A DNA stretch of 61,891 bases from Bacteroidales bacterium (GTDB lineage Bacteria; Bacteroidota; Bacteroidia; Bacteroidales; P3), in assembly GCA_009783885.1 (NCBI GenBank), contig WRCN01000011.1, positions 1 through 61,891 of the forward strand. Reading direction: 5' to 3'. Positions 1-8,602 of the stretch are shown one piece after another. Each line of letters opens with the position of its first letter. Position 1 is the first letter of the stretch. Position numbers and translations under genes: made by a program. The notes under the pieces are model-generated. The model searched no databases, was not told the origin of the DNA, and saw only the letters and a list, made by a program, of their open reading frames with translations.

Positions 1-1
1 C

Positions 2-1102
2 GCAACAAACAACACTTGGATAATTGGCAATCAAGTTTGGTCGGATGCAGTGCAAGCCACCAATTGCAGCAGTCGAACATCTTACAACGGAGGCTCAGCA
101 GGCAATTTTAATGCGGATTGTCGCTCTAATCCAGGGCAAAAAGGTGATTTATTTTCATGGTGTGCTGTTGTTCGTTTTCAAAATGAACTTTGTCCTGTTT
201 CTTGGCGTGTGCCAACAACACAAGATTTTATTGATTTGGATATCGCCATGGGTGGCACTGGAAATAATCGTCCTAATGTTGCCCATCTTGTTTGGTACAT
301 CGGTACAGGTGCAAATCAGTGGGGAGGTGCTTATGGTGGCAGTTGTAATGGCAATGGTGGGCTAGGTATTCAAGGCAATGGTGGACGCTATTGGTCGCAG
401 TCGCAGCACAGTTCAACGGTCGGATATAGCCTAACTTTTTATCGTCAAGACGGTCAAATCAACCCTCGCGGCGGAGATCCTAAAGAATGGGGATTTTCCC
501 TCCGCTGTGTCCGCGATACCACACCACCACTACCCGCAGGCTGTAATGGCACTATCCCCGGTTGGGGCAATTCTCTTGGCACAGTATCATTCGCTACAGC
601 CACCACTTGGACTGTGGGCAATCAAGTTTGGTCGGATGCAGTAACTGCAAGTAATTGTCAAAAAACAACTGCCAACTATGGTACAGCTCCACTATTTAAT
701 GCTGATTGTCGTTCTAATCCAAGCTATCCCGGAGATTTCTTTTCGTGGTGTGCTGTTGTTCGTTTTCAAAATGAACTTTGTCCTGGAGATTGGCGTGTTC
801 CTACTCGTCAAGATTTTATTAATTTAGATATCGCTTTGGGAGGAACAGGAAATCAAATAACCAATTCAACTCATCGTGATAAATATCTCAACACTTGGGG
901 TGGTATCTACGGAGGCTTCAGCGTTACAGCTAACATCTTGAGCGATCAAGGTTCTGCTGCATTCTATTTGACACAATCAAAGTCCTCAATCCACGCAGAC
1001 CACGGGCACGACTTGCGCTTCCATTCGACTGGCAATGTCAACCCACAGGGTGCAGGTCACATAAGCAACGGCTTCACTCTCCGTTGTGTCCGCGATAATT
1101 AA
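2..1102 (+). CDS. FISUMP-type repeat surface protein, C-terminal part (5' end outside window)
   Basis: The frame is open from base 2, so the gene starts upstream of the window; an internal GTG at 50 is not a believable start. About 366 codons are visible and hold two copies of a domain of roughly 170 residues. Each copy reads TTWT/I.GNQVWSDAV, then FNADCRSNP, then W.RVPT..DFI.LDIA.GGTGN, and ends in (F)SLRCVRD. The WRVPT...DF and LRCVRD signatures are those of the Fibrobacter succinogenes major paralogous (FISUMP) domain, common in secreted proteins of Bacteroidota. Each copy has about four conserved cysteines. The protein ends right after the last LRCVRDN, so no T9SS sorting domain follows. 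Function is unknown; a surface or secreted role is inferred. Its stop overlaps the polA stop by a convergent TTAA. Confidence 0.75.
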   Translation, partial: ATNNTWIIGNQVWSDAVQATNCSSRTSYNGGSAGNFNADCRSNPGQKGDLFSWCAVVRFQNELCPVSWRVPTTQDFIDLDIAMGGTGNNRPNVAHLVWYIGTGANQWGGAYGGSCNGNGGLGIQGNGGRYWSQSQHSSTVGYSLTFYRQDGQINPRGGDPKEWGFSLRCVRDTTPPLPAGCNGTIPGWGNSLGTVSFATATTWTVGNQVWSDAVTASNCQKTTANYGTAPLFNADCRSNPSYPGDFFSWCAVVRFQNELCPGDWRVPTRQDFINLDIALGGTGNQITNSTHRDKYLNTWGGIYGGFSVTANILSDQGSAAFYLTQSKSSIHADHGHDLRFHSTGNVNPQGAGHISNGFTLRCVRDN

Positions 1103-3936
1103 TGCGCCTCCAACCATGTTTCGCCTATTGATGCTTCCGCGACAATAGGAACTTTCAACGTCATCGCATTCTGCATTTCGGTAACGACAAGGGTTTTCAC
1201 AACATCTACTTCGGTTTTCAACACATCGAAAACCAACTCATCATGCACTTGTAAAATCATTTTCGATTGCAGTTTTTTTTCTTTCAAGCGTTTGGCGATA
1301 TTCACCATTGCGATTTTAATCATATCGGCCGAACTGCCTTGAATCGGCGCATTTATCGCGTTTCGTTCTGCAAATCCGCGAACAGTAGCATTCGGGCTGT
1401 TCACATCCGGCAAATAACGTTTACGTCCACAAAGTGTTTCGGCATAACCTTTGGTTTTTGCTTCCGCAATCGCGTTTTGCATGTAGGCTGCAATTTTGGG
1501 ATATTGTTCAAAATATTGCTTGATGATGTTCGATGCTTCAGAGCGTGAAATGCCCAACTGTTCGGCTAATCCGAATGCACTCATCCCATAAACAATGCCG
1601 AAATTAATACTTTTTGCCGAACGACGCATCTCTTTATCCACCGCACTCATCGGTACACCGTAAATTTTTGCAGCAGTTGCTGTATGAATATCATGCCCTG
1701 CAACAAAATCGGCAATCATACTTTCATCGCCGCTAATAGAAGCAATGATGCGAAGTTCAATTTGCGAATAATCCGCCGACATTAAAATATGCTCTTTGTC
1801 GCGTGGAATAAAGGCTTTGCGAATTTCACGACCTAGCTCTGTTCGAATCGGAATATTTTGCAAATTCGGATTGCTCGAACTCAATCGCCCTGTTGCAACA
1901 ACAGCTTGATTGAACGATGTATGCACGCGTCCCGTGCTCGGTTTTATTAACGCCGGCAAGGCGTCCACGTAGGTTGATTTGAGTTTGGCAAGCGAACGGT
2001 ACATCAGCACCAAATCTACAATTGGATGGCGAAATTTCAATTTTTGCAACACATCTTCACCTGTTTGGTATTGCTTAGAGACACCTGTACGCTTGGCTTT
2101 CGGGTCTATTTGTAATTTATCAAATAAAATTTCGCCCAATTGTTTCGGTGATGCAATGTTGAAATGAACGCCTGCCAATTGATAAATGGCTTCTTCCGTT
2201 TTTTCGATTTCCAAAGTCAATTCTTGCGAAAATTTTTCCAACATATTGCTGTCGATTTTCACACCTTCACGCTCCATTTCGGCCAACACCGGGATTAACG
2301 GGAATTCGATGTTTTCCAGTAGGGGGCGAACTTTTTCGACCTCTACCATTTTATTCAAAATTGGTTTCAACCGAAAGGTCATATCAGCATCTTCACAAGC
2401 GTATTCCACCAACCATTCTATCGGCACATCGCGCATGGATTTTTGATTTGCACCCTTTTTACCGATCAACACATCAATCGGAATCATTTCGTGATTCAAA
2501 TATGTTTTCGCCATATCGTCTAAGCCGGATCGTCGTTCGGGATGAAGCACATAGTGTGCAATCATGGTGTCGAAAAATGGTGCAGAAACGTCAATTTCAT
2601 AACGGTTTAGAGCATTAATATCATATTTTAAGTTTTGTCCGATTTTTAAAATATTCGGATTTTCGAAAATTGGTTTTAGGATTTTCAATTGTTTTTTTGT
2701 TTCGGTAAAATCGTCGGGACATCGCCAAAAATGGGCATTCCCTTCTTCAAAACAAAATGAAATTCCTACCAGTTCTGCATCTAAAGCATCAAGTCCTGTA
2801 GTTTCCGTGTCGAAACAGAATGCGGATTGTTGGGATAATTGCTTGGCGAATTCGGGTAGGTCGGCGATTTGGATATAGTTTGGATTAAATTGGTGTTGGG
2901 TCGTTTCGACTCCGCTCAACGACCGAGATGCAAGGTGGCTGAGCGGAGTCGAAGCCACTCCTTCCGGTGGTAAATTAAACAAATCGAATGATTGGTTCGA
3001 AATTTTTTGTGCTGGTGAAGGCGCAATGAATTGCGTCTGTACGGGTATTTCCGGATTTTTATTCAACCATGTATTTATTCGACGTTCAAATGTTCGAAAT
3101 TCCAATTCATCCAAAAGAGCTGTTAATTCAGCCTCTTTTGGAGGTTTGATAACCAATTTTTCGGGTTTAAAATTGATCGGTACAAGGGTATCAATTGTTG
3201 CCAACTGTCGAGATTGAATAGCTAAATCCTTATTGTTTTCAACCTTTTCACGAAGTTTGATATTTGCAATTTGATCGGTATTTGCCAACAAATTATCCAT
3301 ATTATCGAATTGTTCCAGCAATTTTCTTGCCGTAACTTCGCCAACACCGGGAATTCCCGGAAAATTATCCGCACTATCGCCCATTAATCCGAGTAAATCA
3401 ATAATTTGTTCCGGACGTTTGATACCGTGCCGTTCGCATACGTCTTTCACACCTAAAGTTTGCGCGGGTTGTCCGAATTTCGCAGGTTTGTAAATGAAAA
3501 TATGTTCGGAAACCAATTGTCCAAAATCTTTATCGGGCGTCATCATGTAGGTCTCAAAGCCTTGTTGTTCAGCTTTTTTAGCGAGTGTGCCGATTACATC
3601 ATCGGCTTCGAAGCCATCTACAGATAAAATAGGAATATCAAACGCTTCGATGAGTTGTTGAATGTAGGGAATGGCCGCCGAAAGTTCGTCGGGCATAGCT
3701 TCGCGATTGGCTTTATAGGCTTGAAATTCGATGTGTCGTGCTGTTGGCGCTTGTGTATCAAAACATACGCCAATATGCGTTGGTTTTTCGTTTTGCAGCA
3801 CATCTAAAAGCGTATTTGCAAAACCCAGAATTGCCGACGTATTCAGTCCTTTTGAATTAATTCGCGGATTTTTATTCAACGCAAAAAATGCTCGATAAAT
3901 CAAAGCCATTGCGTCAAGGAGGAATAATTTTTTCAT
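1099..3936 (-). CDS. polA: DNA polymerase I
   Basis: 945 residues, the usual length. Residues 1-295 are the 5' nuclease (FLLDAMALIYRAFFAL, FEADDVIGTLA, GLMGDSADNFPGIPGVGEVTA). The 3'-5' exonuclease begins near residue 373 with FDTETTGLDA, so proofreading acidic residues are present. The polymerase domain has motif A SADYSQIELR near 720, motif B RRSAKSINFGIVYG, and motif C VHDELVF near 897. It acts in Okazaki fragment maturation and repair. The linker between the nuclease and exonuclease domains holds two palindromic repeat insertions: a degenerate family B copy (residues about 299-306, VQTQFIAPS) and a family A copy (about 326-346, STPLSHLASRSLSGVE). Both keep the frame. It is last in the minus-strand run, and a TTACGAA hairpin separates it from sprE. 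Confidence 0.97.
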   Translation of the reverse strand: MKKLFLLDAMALIYRAFFALNKNPRINSKGLNTSAILGFANTLLDVLQNEKPTHIGVCFDTQAPTARHIEFQAYKANREAMPDELSAAIPYIQQLIEAFDIPILSVDGFEADDVIGTLAKKAEQQGFETYMMTPDKDFGQLVSEHIFIYKPAKFGQPAQTLGVKDVCERHGIKRPEQIIDLLGLMGDSADNFPGIPGVGEVTARKLLEQFDNMDNLLANTDQIANIKLREKVENNKDLAIQSRQLATIDTLVPINFKPEKLVIKPPKEAELTALLDELEFRTFERRINTWLNKNPEIPVQTQFIAPSPAQKISNQSFDLFNLPPEGVASTPLSHLASRSLSGVETTQHQFNPNYIQIADLPEFAKQLSQQSAFCFDTETTGLDALDAELVGISFCFEEGNAHFWRCPDDFTETKKQLKILKPIFENPNILKIGQNLKYDINALNRYEIDVSAPFFDTMIAHYVLHPERRSGLDDMAKTYLNHEMIPIDVLIGKKGANQKSMRDVPIEWLVEYACEDADMTFRLKPILNKMVEVEKVRPLLENIEFPLIPVLAEMEREGVKIDSNMLEKFSQELTLEIEKTEEAIYQLAGVHFNIASPKQLGEILFDKLQIDPKAKRTGVSKQYQTGEDVLQKLKFRHPIVDLVLMYRSLAKLKSTYVDALPALIKPSTGRVHTSFNQAVVATGRLSSSNPNLQNIPIRTELGREIRKAFIPRDKEHILMSADYSQIELRIIASISGDESMIADFVAGHDIHTATAAKIYGVPMSAVDKEMRRSAKSINFGIVYGMSAFGLAEQLGISRSEASNIIKQYFEQYPKIAAYMQNAIAEAKTKGYAETLCGRKRYLPDVNSPNATVRGFAERNAINAPIQGSSADMIKIAMVNIAKRLKEKKLQSKMILQVHDELVFDVLKTEVDVVKTLVVTEMQNAMTLKVPIVAEASIGETWLEAH
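2899..2961. repeat. Family A palindromic element inside polA
   Basis: Two 26-nt units in opposite orientation. The 14-nt core TTCGACTCCGCTCA (2905-2918) and its perfect inverse TGAGCGGAGTCGAA (2940-2953) are separated by 21 nt. Each core is bordered by 6-nt arms that also pair (GGTCGT/ACGACC; GGTGGC/GCCACT). It is read through in frame in polA. The pcrA copy has the same geometry. Confidence 0.9.
3021..3042. repeat. Degenerate family B palindrome inside polA
   Basis: GCGCAATGAATTGCGTCTGTAC resembles the clean purH copy (GACGCGATTAATCGCGTCTGTAC). It is translated as VQTQFIA, against VQTRLIA in purH, so the reading frame is the same in both genes. The weaker match suggests an old copy. Confidence 0.6.
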
Positions 3937-3943
3937 GGATAAA

Positions 3944-4016
3944 AATTAATTACGAATTATCAATTACGAATTACGAATGTTGTTCAATTCGTAATTCGTA
4001 ATTCGTAATTTTTAAT
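3944..4016. repeat. TTACGAA tandem and inverted repeat, possible hairpin between sprE and polA
   Basis: The 81-nt gap holds several head-to-tail copies of AATTACGAA on one side and TTCGTAATT on the other. They can fold into one AT-rich stem in RNA. A looser relative with AACTACGAATTATG lies downstream of the TM2 gene near 6690. It may act as a transcript stabiliser or weak terminator; that role is inferred. Confidence 0.65.
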
Positions 4017-4017
4017 G

Positions 4018-6651
4018 TTACGGATTATAATGTTTTTCGAAAAAATATTGATACGCGTCTTTATTCCGCAGTTTCATTAATGTTATGAAATTTTCGGCAC
4101 TAATGAGCATGATTTGGTAAGACTCTTCGGGGTAGGTGCCAAACACATACTTACTATTTACCAAGTCATCAAAAAAGACTCTTGCAACCGACGCCGTTTG
4201 GAATGTGTAAACATGAAGCAAATAATGTCCCCCATCCCAGTTGGAGCCCGAAATAAGGAGATTGTCTTGAGCATAACCTCTGCGATTAAAGTCGGTCAGT
4301 CTAGTTTGTACGATCTGTGTATTTACTTCGGGAATACGCAGGAAAATCAAGCAATAGTGCGGTGTAGCAAAGTTTACCTTAAACATCGAAATGTCAATTT
4401 CCGGTTCTTTTGCTTTGACTTCTTCCTTTTGTTCGGTGATTTGTTGTGGAGGTATTTCGCTTATATTTGCAATGTTTTCACGCGATTTAGATTCTCGCAA
4501 AAGTTCGATTGTAGATCGAGCCAATTCCACTAGATCTTTTTCCAAAGGGTGTGTTCTAATGTATTGCTCCAAATTCTCAATAGTCGCGTCAACGCCGTTT
4601 TGAGAGCTCATAGCCATGATCTCCAAAAATCTGAACCTTGGCATCAGTGCATTGCCCGGGTAGCGCCTTTCGGCCTCTCTCACGTTTTGGATAACAGTTT
4701 GGTAATAGCCTCCCTGATAAGCCTCAAACGTGTATTGGTAAAGCTGCTCAGCTCTGAGCGTATTTTCTTGTGACGTTCTGTGGTAATTCGGATCAGTGAT
4801 TTGTCGGGTTTGGTCGCTGTCCGGAAAATCTCTCAATAATAAATCTCTGTATTTTTGCATGCCTGCTTGATTGTTCAGCACCATGTTCATGCGATAGAGA
4901 TAATAATAAGCTTGCAATCTGTAACCCGTATTTGGAAATCTCACCAACAATTCTTCCAACGTTTTAATACCCATTTTCGGCTCTTCCACCAAGTCGAAAT
5001 ACCCAATCCCCAACAGGAATTTATTTTCTTCCAAACGCCTGTCAGATAGCTCTTTTGCAATCGTTGTGAGGGGCATATTTATCAAATAATATTCGCGATC
5101 GGCAGGCGTATAGTCACCGGATATTTTTTGTTCTTCCTTTTCAACATTTTCTGTTTCTTCCAAATCCGGAGCACGATTCGTAACAAAAGTAGGCTTTTGC
5201 TGCAAAAACCAAAAGTCTTCATTGGCACGACGTCCCCATCTTCGTACAAATTCGTTTGCTCCAAACGATCTGGCTTGTTCGTTATAGAAATACCAGGTAC
5301 TTTGCTGGCTTCTCGTAGCGGTCGGTGTTGTAGTTTTAGGCGCAGTATCGACTTCTTCGGCGAGTCTTTGTTTGTATTCTTCAATAAGTCTGTTGATTTC
5401 TGCATCGCGTCTGTTTTCGGGCAAACTTGCCAAATATTGCATTTGTTCTTCATACCTCACAATCTCCAAATAGTTTACCAATTCAGTCAAATTCTCAGCA
5501 CGTGTGCTTACGCGAACATAATCGGGATGCTCGGAAGTCATCACATTGACTGCGTTTTTGTAAAATCTTTGCGCTGCCGCGTAGTCGCCTCTGTCGAAAT
5601 ACAAATCAGCCAAACGTATTGCCGAAATCACCAATTGATCGCGGTTTGAGCTGGAATATTCCACTGATTTTTTTAAATATGCAATGCCTGATGGAATATC
5701 CTTATCCTGCAAAGCCATTTCTGCCAAAACAAAGTAAATACGTCCGAAAAATCGTTCATTTTTGGTATCTTTAAGCATTTTTTCCAACGCTTGGATCAAA
5801 TCTCCTCGATTGGCATAAGCCCCATCGTAAGTCAATGCCATATTAATTCGAGCATTGTAGTCCAACTCCAATTTGGGATTGCGTCTAATTACGTTGCGAT
5901 ATGCGAGGTAAGCATCTCTCAACCGACCATCTTGTTGATAAATTTGGCCTAAAATAAATTCCAATCGATTTTTGAAATCTCGGGTCTTACTGCGCGAAAT
6001 GGCTTCGTGCAAAAATGGAATAGCCTCATTATATCTGCCTTGCGCAATATAAAAATCTGCCGTAACTGCCGGCAATTCACGATAGGTTTGCTTATACAGG
6101 CTCGCTTCCTGATTGCGCACTTGCGAAATCAACCCAAAAGCCATCTCATATTCCTTTTCTTGAATATAGGCTCTAGCCGACCAAAGTAATGATTCGTATC
6201 GGATCGGACTATTCGGAAATTGCGACGAAACAAAATTGAATATCGTACGAGCCATCGAAAAATTATGCTGATAAAAATACCCGATACCAATTAACATATA
6301 TGCCTGTTCCATAACTCTCACATGCTCCACGCCACGAATTTGCATGGAGTGTTTAGATATGGCTTTAGTGCCTTTTTCAATCATCCGATTGGTTTTCTCG
6401 TTGGTTTGTGCAGTATCAAGAATAGAGCCGTATTCGAAAACGCGCAACACATGGCTATAATTGTCGTAACCGAAACTTTCGATTTGAATAAGTAGCTCTT
6501 TAAAGGTTTCTAAGCCATTCCAAAGGATGTTGTAATACGCTACTGTGTTGTGGTAATTCCGATTCAGCCACGTGTTTTTTGTTCGAGAACAAGCGGAAAA
6601 AGTTGTTACAACAACAAGGATGAGAACAGATATTTTAATAAACCTTCGCAT
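4018..6651 (-). CDS. sprE: T9SS-associated TPR lipoprotein SprE/PorW
   Basis: 877 residues. The N-terminus is a lipoprotein signal peptide with lipobox FSAC, mature Cys at about 21. CSRTKNTWLNRNYHNTVAYY follows, and this is the recognisable start of SprE/PorW proteins (CSR.KNT...RN.H...YN.LYNG). Many tetratricopeptide-like helical repeats follow (for example YFYQHNFSMARTIFNFVSSQFP, GRYNEAIPFLHEAIS, DYAAAQRFYKNAV). Residues about 475-540 are a low-complexity, charged linker, and more TPRs follow. SprE/PorW is an outer-membrane lipoprotein needed for type IX secretion and gliding in known species. Its presence fits the T9SS cargo elsewhere in the window. Length matches the F. johnsoniae protein as I recall it. 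It lies between the TM2 gene and polA. Confidence 0.85.
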   Translation of the reverse strand: MRRFIKISVLILVVVTTFSACSRTKNTWLNRNYHNTVAYYNILWNGLETFKELLIQIESFGYDNYSHVLRVFEYGSILDTAQTNEKTNRMIEKGTKAISKHSMQIRGVEHVRVMEQAYMLIGIGYFYQHNFSMARTIFNFVSSQFPNSPIRYESLLWSARAYIQEKEYEMAFGLISQVRNQEASLYKQTYRELPAVTADFYIAQGRYNEAIPFLHEAISRSKTRDFKNRLEFILGQIYQQDGRLRDAYLAYRNVIRRNPKLELDYNARINMALTYDGAYANRGDLIQALEKMLKDTKNERFFGRIYFVLAEMALQDKDIPSGIAYLKKSVEYSSSNRDQLVISAIRLADLYFDRGDYAAAQRFYKNAVNVMTSEHPDYVRVSTRAENLTELVNYLEIVRYEEQMQYLASLPENRRDAEINRLIEEYKQRLAEEVDTAPKTTTPTATRSQQSTWYFYNEQARSFGANEFVRRWGRRANEDFWFLQQKPTFVTNRAPDLEETENVEKEEQKISGDYTPADREYYLINMPLTTIAKELSDRRLEENKFLLGIGYFDLVEEPKMGIKTLEELLVRFPNTGYRLQAYYYLYRMNMVLNNQAGMQKYRDLLLRDFPDSDQTRQITDPNYHRTSQENTLRAEQLYQYTFEAYQGGYYQTVIQNVREAERRYPGNALMPRFRFLEIMAMSSQNGVDATIENLEQYIRTHPLEKDLVELARSTIELLRESKSRENIANISEIPPQQITEQKEEVKAKEPEIDISMFKVNFATPHYCLIFLRIPEVNTQIVQTRLTDFNRRGYAQDNLLISGSNWDGGHYLLHVYTFQTASVARVFFDDLVNSKYVFGTYPEESYQIMLISAENFITLMKLRNKDAYQYFFEKHYNP

Positions 6652-6733
6652 ACAATCTTACAAAGATACAAAAAAAAAATGAATTATCAACTACGAATTA
6701 TGAGTTTAGTCATAATTTTCGATTAGAATAGCG

Positions 6734-7150
6734 TTAAATCCACATAATGAATTTCCGATTATTTACATATTTGGAAATATCGCCGGTTTGAATGCCTTTC
6801 AAAAGTAGAATCCAATCGATCATCGGCACAATCCCAAAAACTCCGCCCAACGTAATGATGTATAGGAGCACTGTTTTTACATCAGTTCCTAAATATAGAC
6901 GATGCAAGCCGAACATGCCTGCCGGAAAACTGATCAGCCAGGCTACAACAGGGTCTTTTTCTTTTAATTGAGGATTGAGAGTTGAGAATTGAGAATTAGA
7001 GGCTATTTCGAATTTGATAGGGTCAAGTTTTGTAATTTGAACGGTTGATTGATTATCTTGAATTTCACAAAAAAATGCCTCTTCGGGTGTGTTTTGTGCC
7101 CAAATTTTTCCTACGAAAAGCAAAACTATTAAAAAAAACATTTTTTTCAT
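6734..7150 (-). CDS. TM2-domain membrane protein with signal peptide
   Basis: I choose the ATG at 7150 (MKKMFFLIVLLFVGKIWAQ, a signal peptide). A longer reading frame reaches 7237, but its first 29 residues come from an intergenic family A repeat. The 138-residue product has a short periplasmic stretch and then a TM2 domain: AWLISFPAGMFGLHRLYLG with the G.HR.YLG signature, then TVLLYIITLGGVFGIVPMIDWI, i.e. two helices joined by a short turn with the D(W). TM2 proteins have no settled function. A run of about four 7-nt units (ATTGAGA-like) at 6967-6997 lies within the coding region just before the TM2 domain; copy-number change would shift the frame. Confidence 0.8.
   Translation of the reverse strand: MKKMFFLIVLLFVGKIWAQNTPEEAFFCEIQDNQSTVQITKLDPIKFEIASNSQFSTLNPQLKEKDPVVAWLISFPAGMFGLHRLYLGTDVKTVLLYIITLGGVFGIVPMIDWILLLKGIQTGDISKYVNNRKFIMWI
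6967..6997. repeat. Heptanucleotide tandem repeat in the TM2 gene
   Basis: Plus-strand units ATTGAGG, ATTGAGA, GTTGAGA, ATTGAGA, then ATT. The unit length of 7 is not a multiple of 3, and the tract is inside an open reading frame. Confidence 0.8.
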
Positions 7151-7167
7151 AATTCGTATTTTTTGTC

Positions 7168-7241
7168 CGTCATCTCGAGCGTAGTCGAGAGATCTCCCTG
7201 AAGCATGGGGATGTTTCGACTTCGCTCCGCTCAACATGACG
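7168..7241. repeat. Family A intergenic palindromic repeat (TM2 / pyrD)
   Basis: Starts CGTCAT and ends ATGACG, with internal GAGCGTAGTCGAGAGATC and TTCGACTTCGCTCCGCTC. It is the variant with outer CGTCAT arms, found also at 39488-39552 and 42358-42423. It fills most of the spacer between pyrD and the TM2 gene. Confidence 0.85.
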
Positions 7242-7243
7242 TG

Positions 7244-8146
7244 TCAAATCTCTCCTATTATCGACGAGATATCATTAACCCCTTGTCGTTCGCACCACTC
7301 CATCATCCCTTCCACTATTTTTACCGAAACCGAAGGATCAATAAAATTTGCTGTTCCAACTTGAATGGCACTTGCACCGGCAAGCATAAACTCAATGGCA
7401 TCTGCGGCATTCATAATACCGCCTAAACCTATAATGGGAATTTTTACGGCTTTTTTCACTTGCCAAACCATGCGTAAAGCGATAGGTTTTATAGCAGGTC
7501 CCGACAGTCCGCCTGTAATCGTAGATAAAATCGGTTTGCGTTTTTCCGCATCAATAGCCATACCTAAAAAAGTGTTGACTAGCGAAACTGAATCTGCACC
7601 GGCATCTTCTACAGCTTTTGCAATTTCGGAAATGTTTGTTACATTTGGTGAAAGTTTAACAATCAACGTTTTTTTGTAAATTTCTCGAATGGCATGAACC
7701 ACTTCGTTTGCCGCCTTCGCACATGTTCCAAACGCCATACCGCCCAATTTCACATTCGGACACGAAATATTCAACTCTATCGCCGGAATTTTTTCCAACG
7801 CATTGATTTTTCGTGCCACATCGGCATATTCCTCTATTGTTGAACCTGATACATTCACAATTATGTTCGTATCAAAATCTTTAATTCGCGGATAAATCGT
7901 GTCCACGAAATAATCCACACCTTTATTCTGAAGTCCCACTGCATTGAGCATTCCCGATGGTGTTTCGGCCATGCGCGGATAAGCGTTACCCCCGCGATGT
8001 GTACCCGTTGTGCCTTTTACAATGATTCCGCCAAGTTTGGAAATATCCATGAAATCCGTATATTCTTCGCCATAGCCGAATGTTCCCGACGCGGTTAACA
8101 CCGGATTTTTCAGGTGTAATTGATGTATGGTTGTGTTTAAGTTCAT
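7244..8146 (-). CDS. pyrD: Dihydroorotate dehydrogenase, class 1B catalytic subunit
   Basis: 300 residues, full length. It oxidises dihydroorotate to orotate in pyrimidine synthesis, using FMN. Visible signatures: [18 protein letters not shown] at the N-terminus; the catalytic-loop Cys near residue 129 in [15 protein letters not shown] (Cys marks class 1 rather than the membrane class 2 enzymes); and the phosphate-binding [20 protein letters not shown] near the C-terminus. Class 1B enzymes usually pair with an electron-transfer subunit PyrK, which is not in this window. The start codon lies 3 nt from an inverted-repeat arm of the upstream four-helix-protein cassette, so the 5' leader is probably structured. 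Confidence 0.93.
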   Translation of the reverse strand: MNLNTTIHQLHLKNPVLTASGTFGYGEEYTDFMDISKLGGIIVKGTTGTHRGGNAYPRMAETPSGMLNAVGLQNKGVDYFVDTIYPRIKDFDTNIIVNVSGSTIEEYADVARKINALEKIPAIELNISCPNVKLGGMAFGTCAKAANEVVHAIREIYKKTLIVKLSPNVTNISEIAKAVEDAGADSVSLVNTFLGMAIDAEKRKPILSTITGGLSGPAIKPIALRMVWQVKKAVKIPIIGLGGIMNAADAIEFMLAGASAIQVGTANFIDPSVSVKIVEGMMEWCERQGVNDISSIIGEI

Positions 8147-8148
8147 AA

Positions 8149-8602
8149 AGTTTATAAAGTTTGTAAAGTTTATAAAGGGAGCTGCGCCAAATTGTAAACG
8201 GTTTATAATTTCTTTATTAGTGATGAGAGCATTTTTGAGATTTCTTCTGAAAGATTAAATAATTCTGTATATTGCGTTTGGTTTATTTTTTTCAAATCAT
8301 TTGCTAAAATAATCATTGAACGAACTTCTCCACAAGAACCTTTTGCTACAAAAAGAAATTGCTTGAACTCATTATTTGACTTTCTTTCAAATCCTTCTGC
8401 AATGTTATTCATAATTGATACAGAAGCCCTTAATATTTGATCTTTAAATCCCCAATCCTTCGATTCTGCAAACAATTCATAACACTTTATCGTTAATTGT
8501 TTTGCCTTCTGCCACACCAAAATATCCTCAAATCTATCAAACTTCATACTTTAAAACATTTTCAATACAAAAACTTTATGAACTTTACAAACCTTATAAA
8601 CT
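8149..8602. mobile_element. Inverted-repeat cassette carrying a 23S-IVS-type four-helix protein
   Basis: Arms 8149-8180 and 8571-8602 are inverted copies: AGTTTATAA(A/G)GTTTGTAAAG and onward, 27 of the first 29 positions identical. They enclose a single gene of the intervening-sequence protein family (8203-8547). One arm ends 3 nt before the pyrD ATG and the other overlaps the stop codon of the A2M gene. In 23S rRNA, intervening sequences of this family are also bounded by complementary ends that form a stem. Here a free-standing copy in a protein-gene spacer is inferred. Confidence 0.6.
8203..8547 (-). CDS. Four-helix-bundle protein, 23S rRNA intervening-sequence family
   Basis: 114 residues. 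The motif pattern is typical: F.DI.VWQKA, then Y.LF.....[30 protein letters not shown]. and a helical C-terminus. This is the TIGR02436 / 23S rRNA-intervening sequence protein family; its members form pentameric four-helix bundles and their biochemical role is unknown. It lies alone inside near-perfect inverted repeats (see 8149-8602), and its AT-rich composition differs from the A2M and pyrD neighbours. Strand agrees with the surrounding operon, so read-through transcription is likely. Confidence 0.88.
   Translation of the reverse strand: MKFDRFEDILVWQKAKQLTIKCYELFAESKDWGFKDQILRASVSIMNNIAEGFERKSNNEFKQFLFVAKGSCGEVRSMIILANDLKKINQTQYTELFNLSEEISKMLSSLIKKL

Noticed and set aside
7151..7237. N-terminal extension of the TM2 protein.
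   Set aside because: It is translated spacer repeat ahead of a clear signal peptide starting at 7150.
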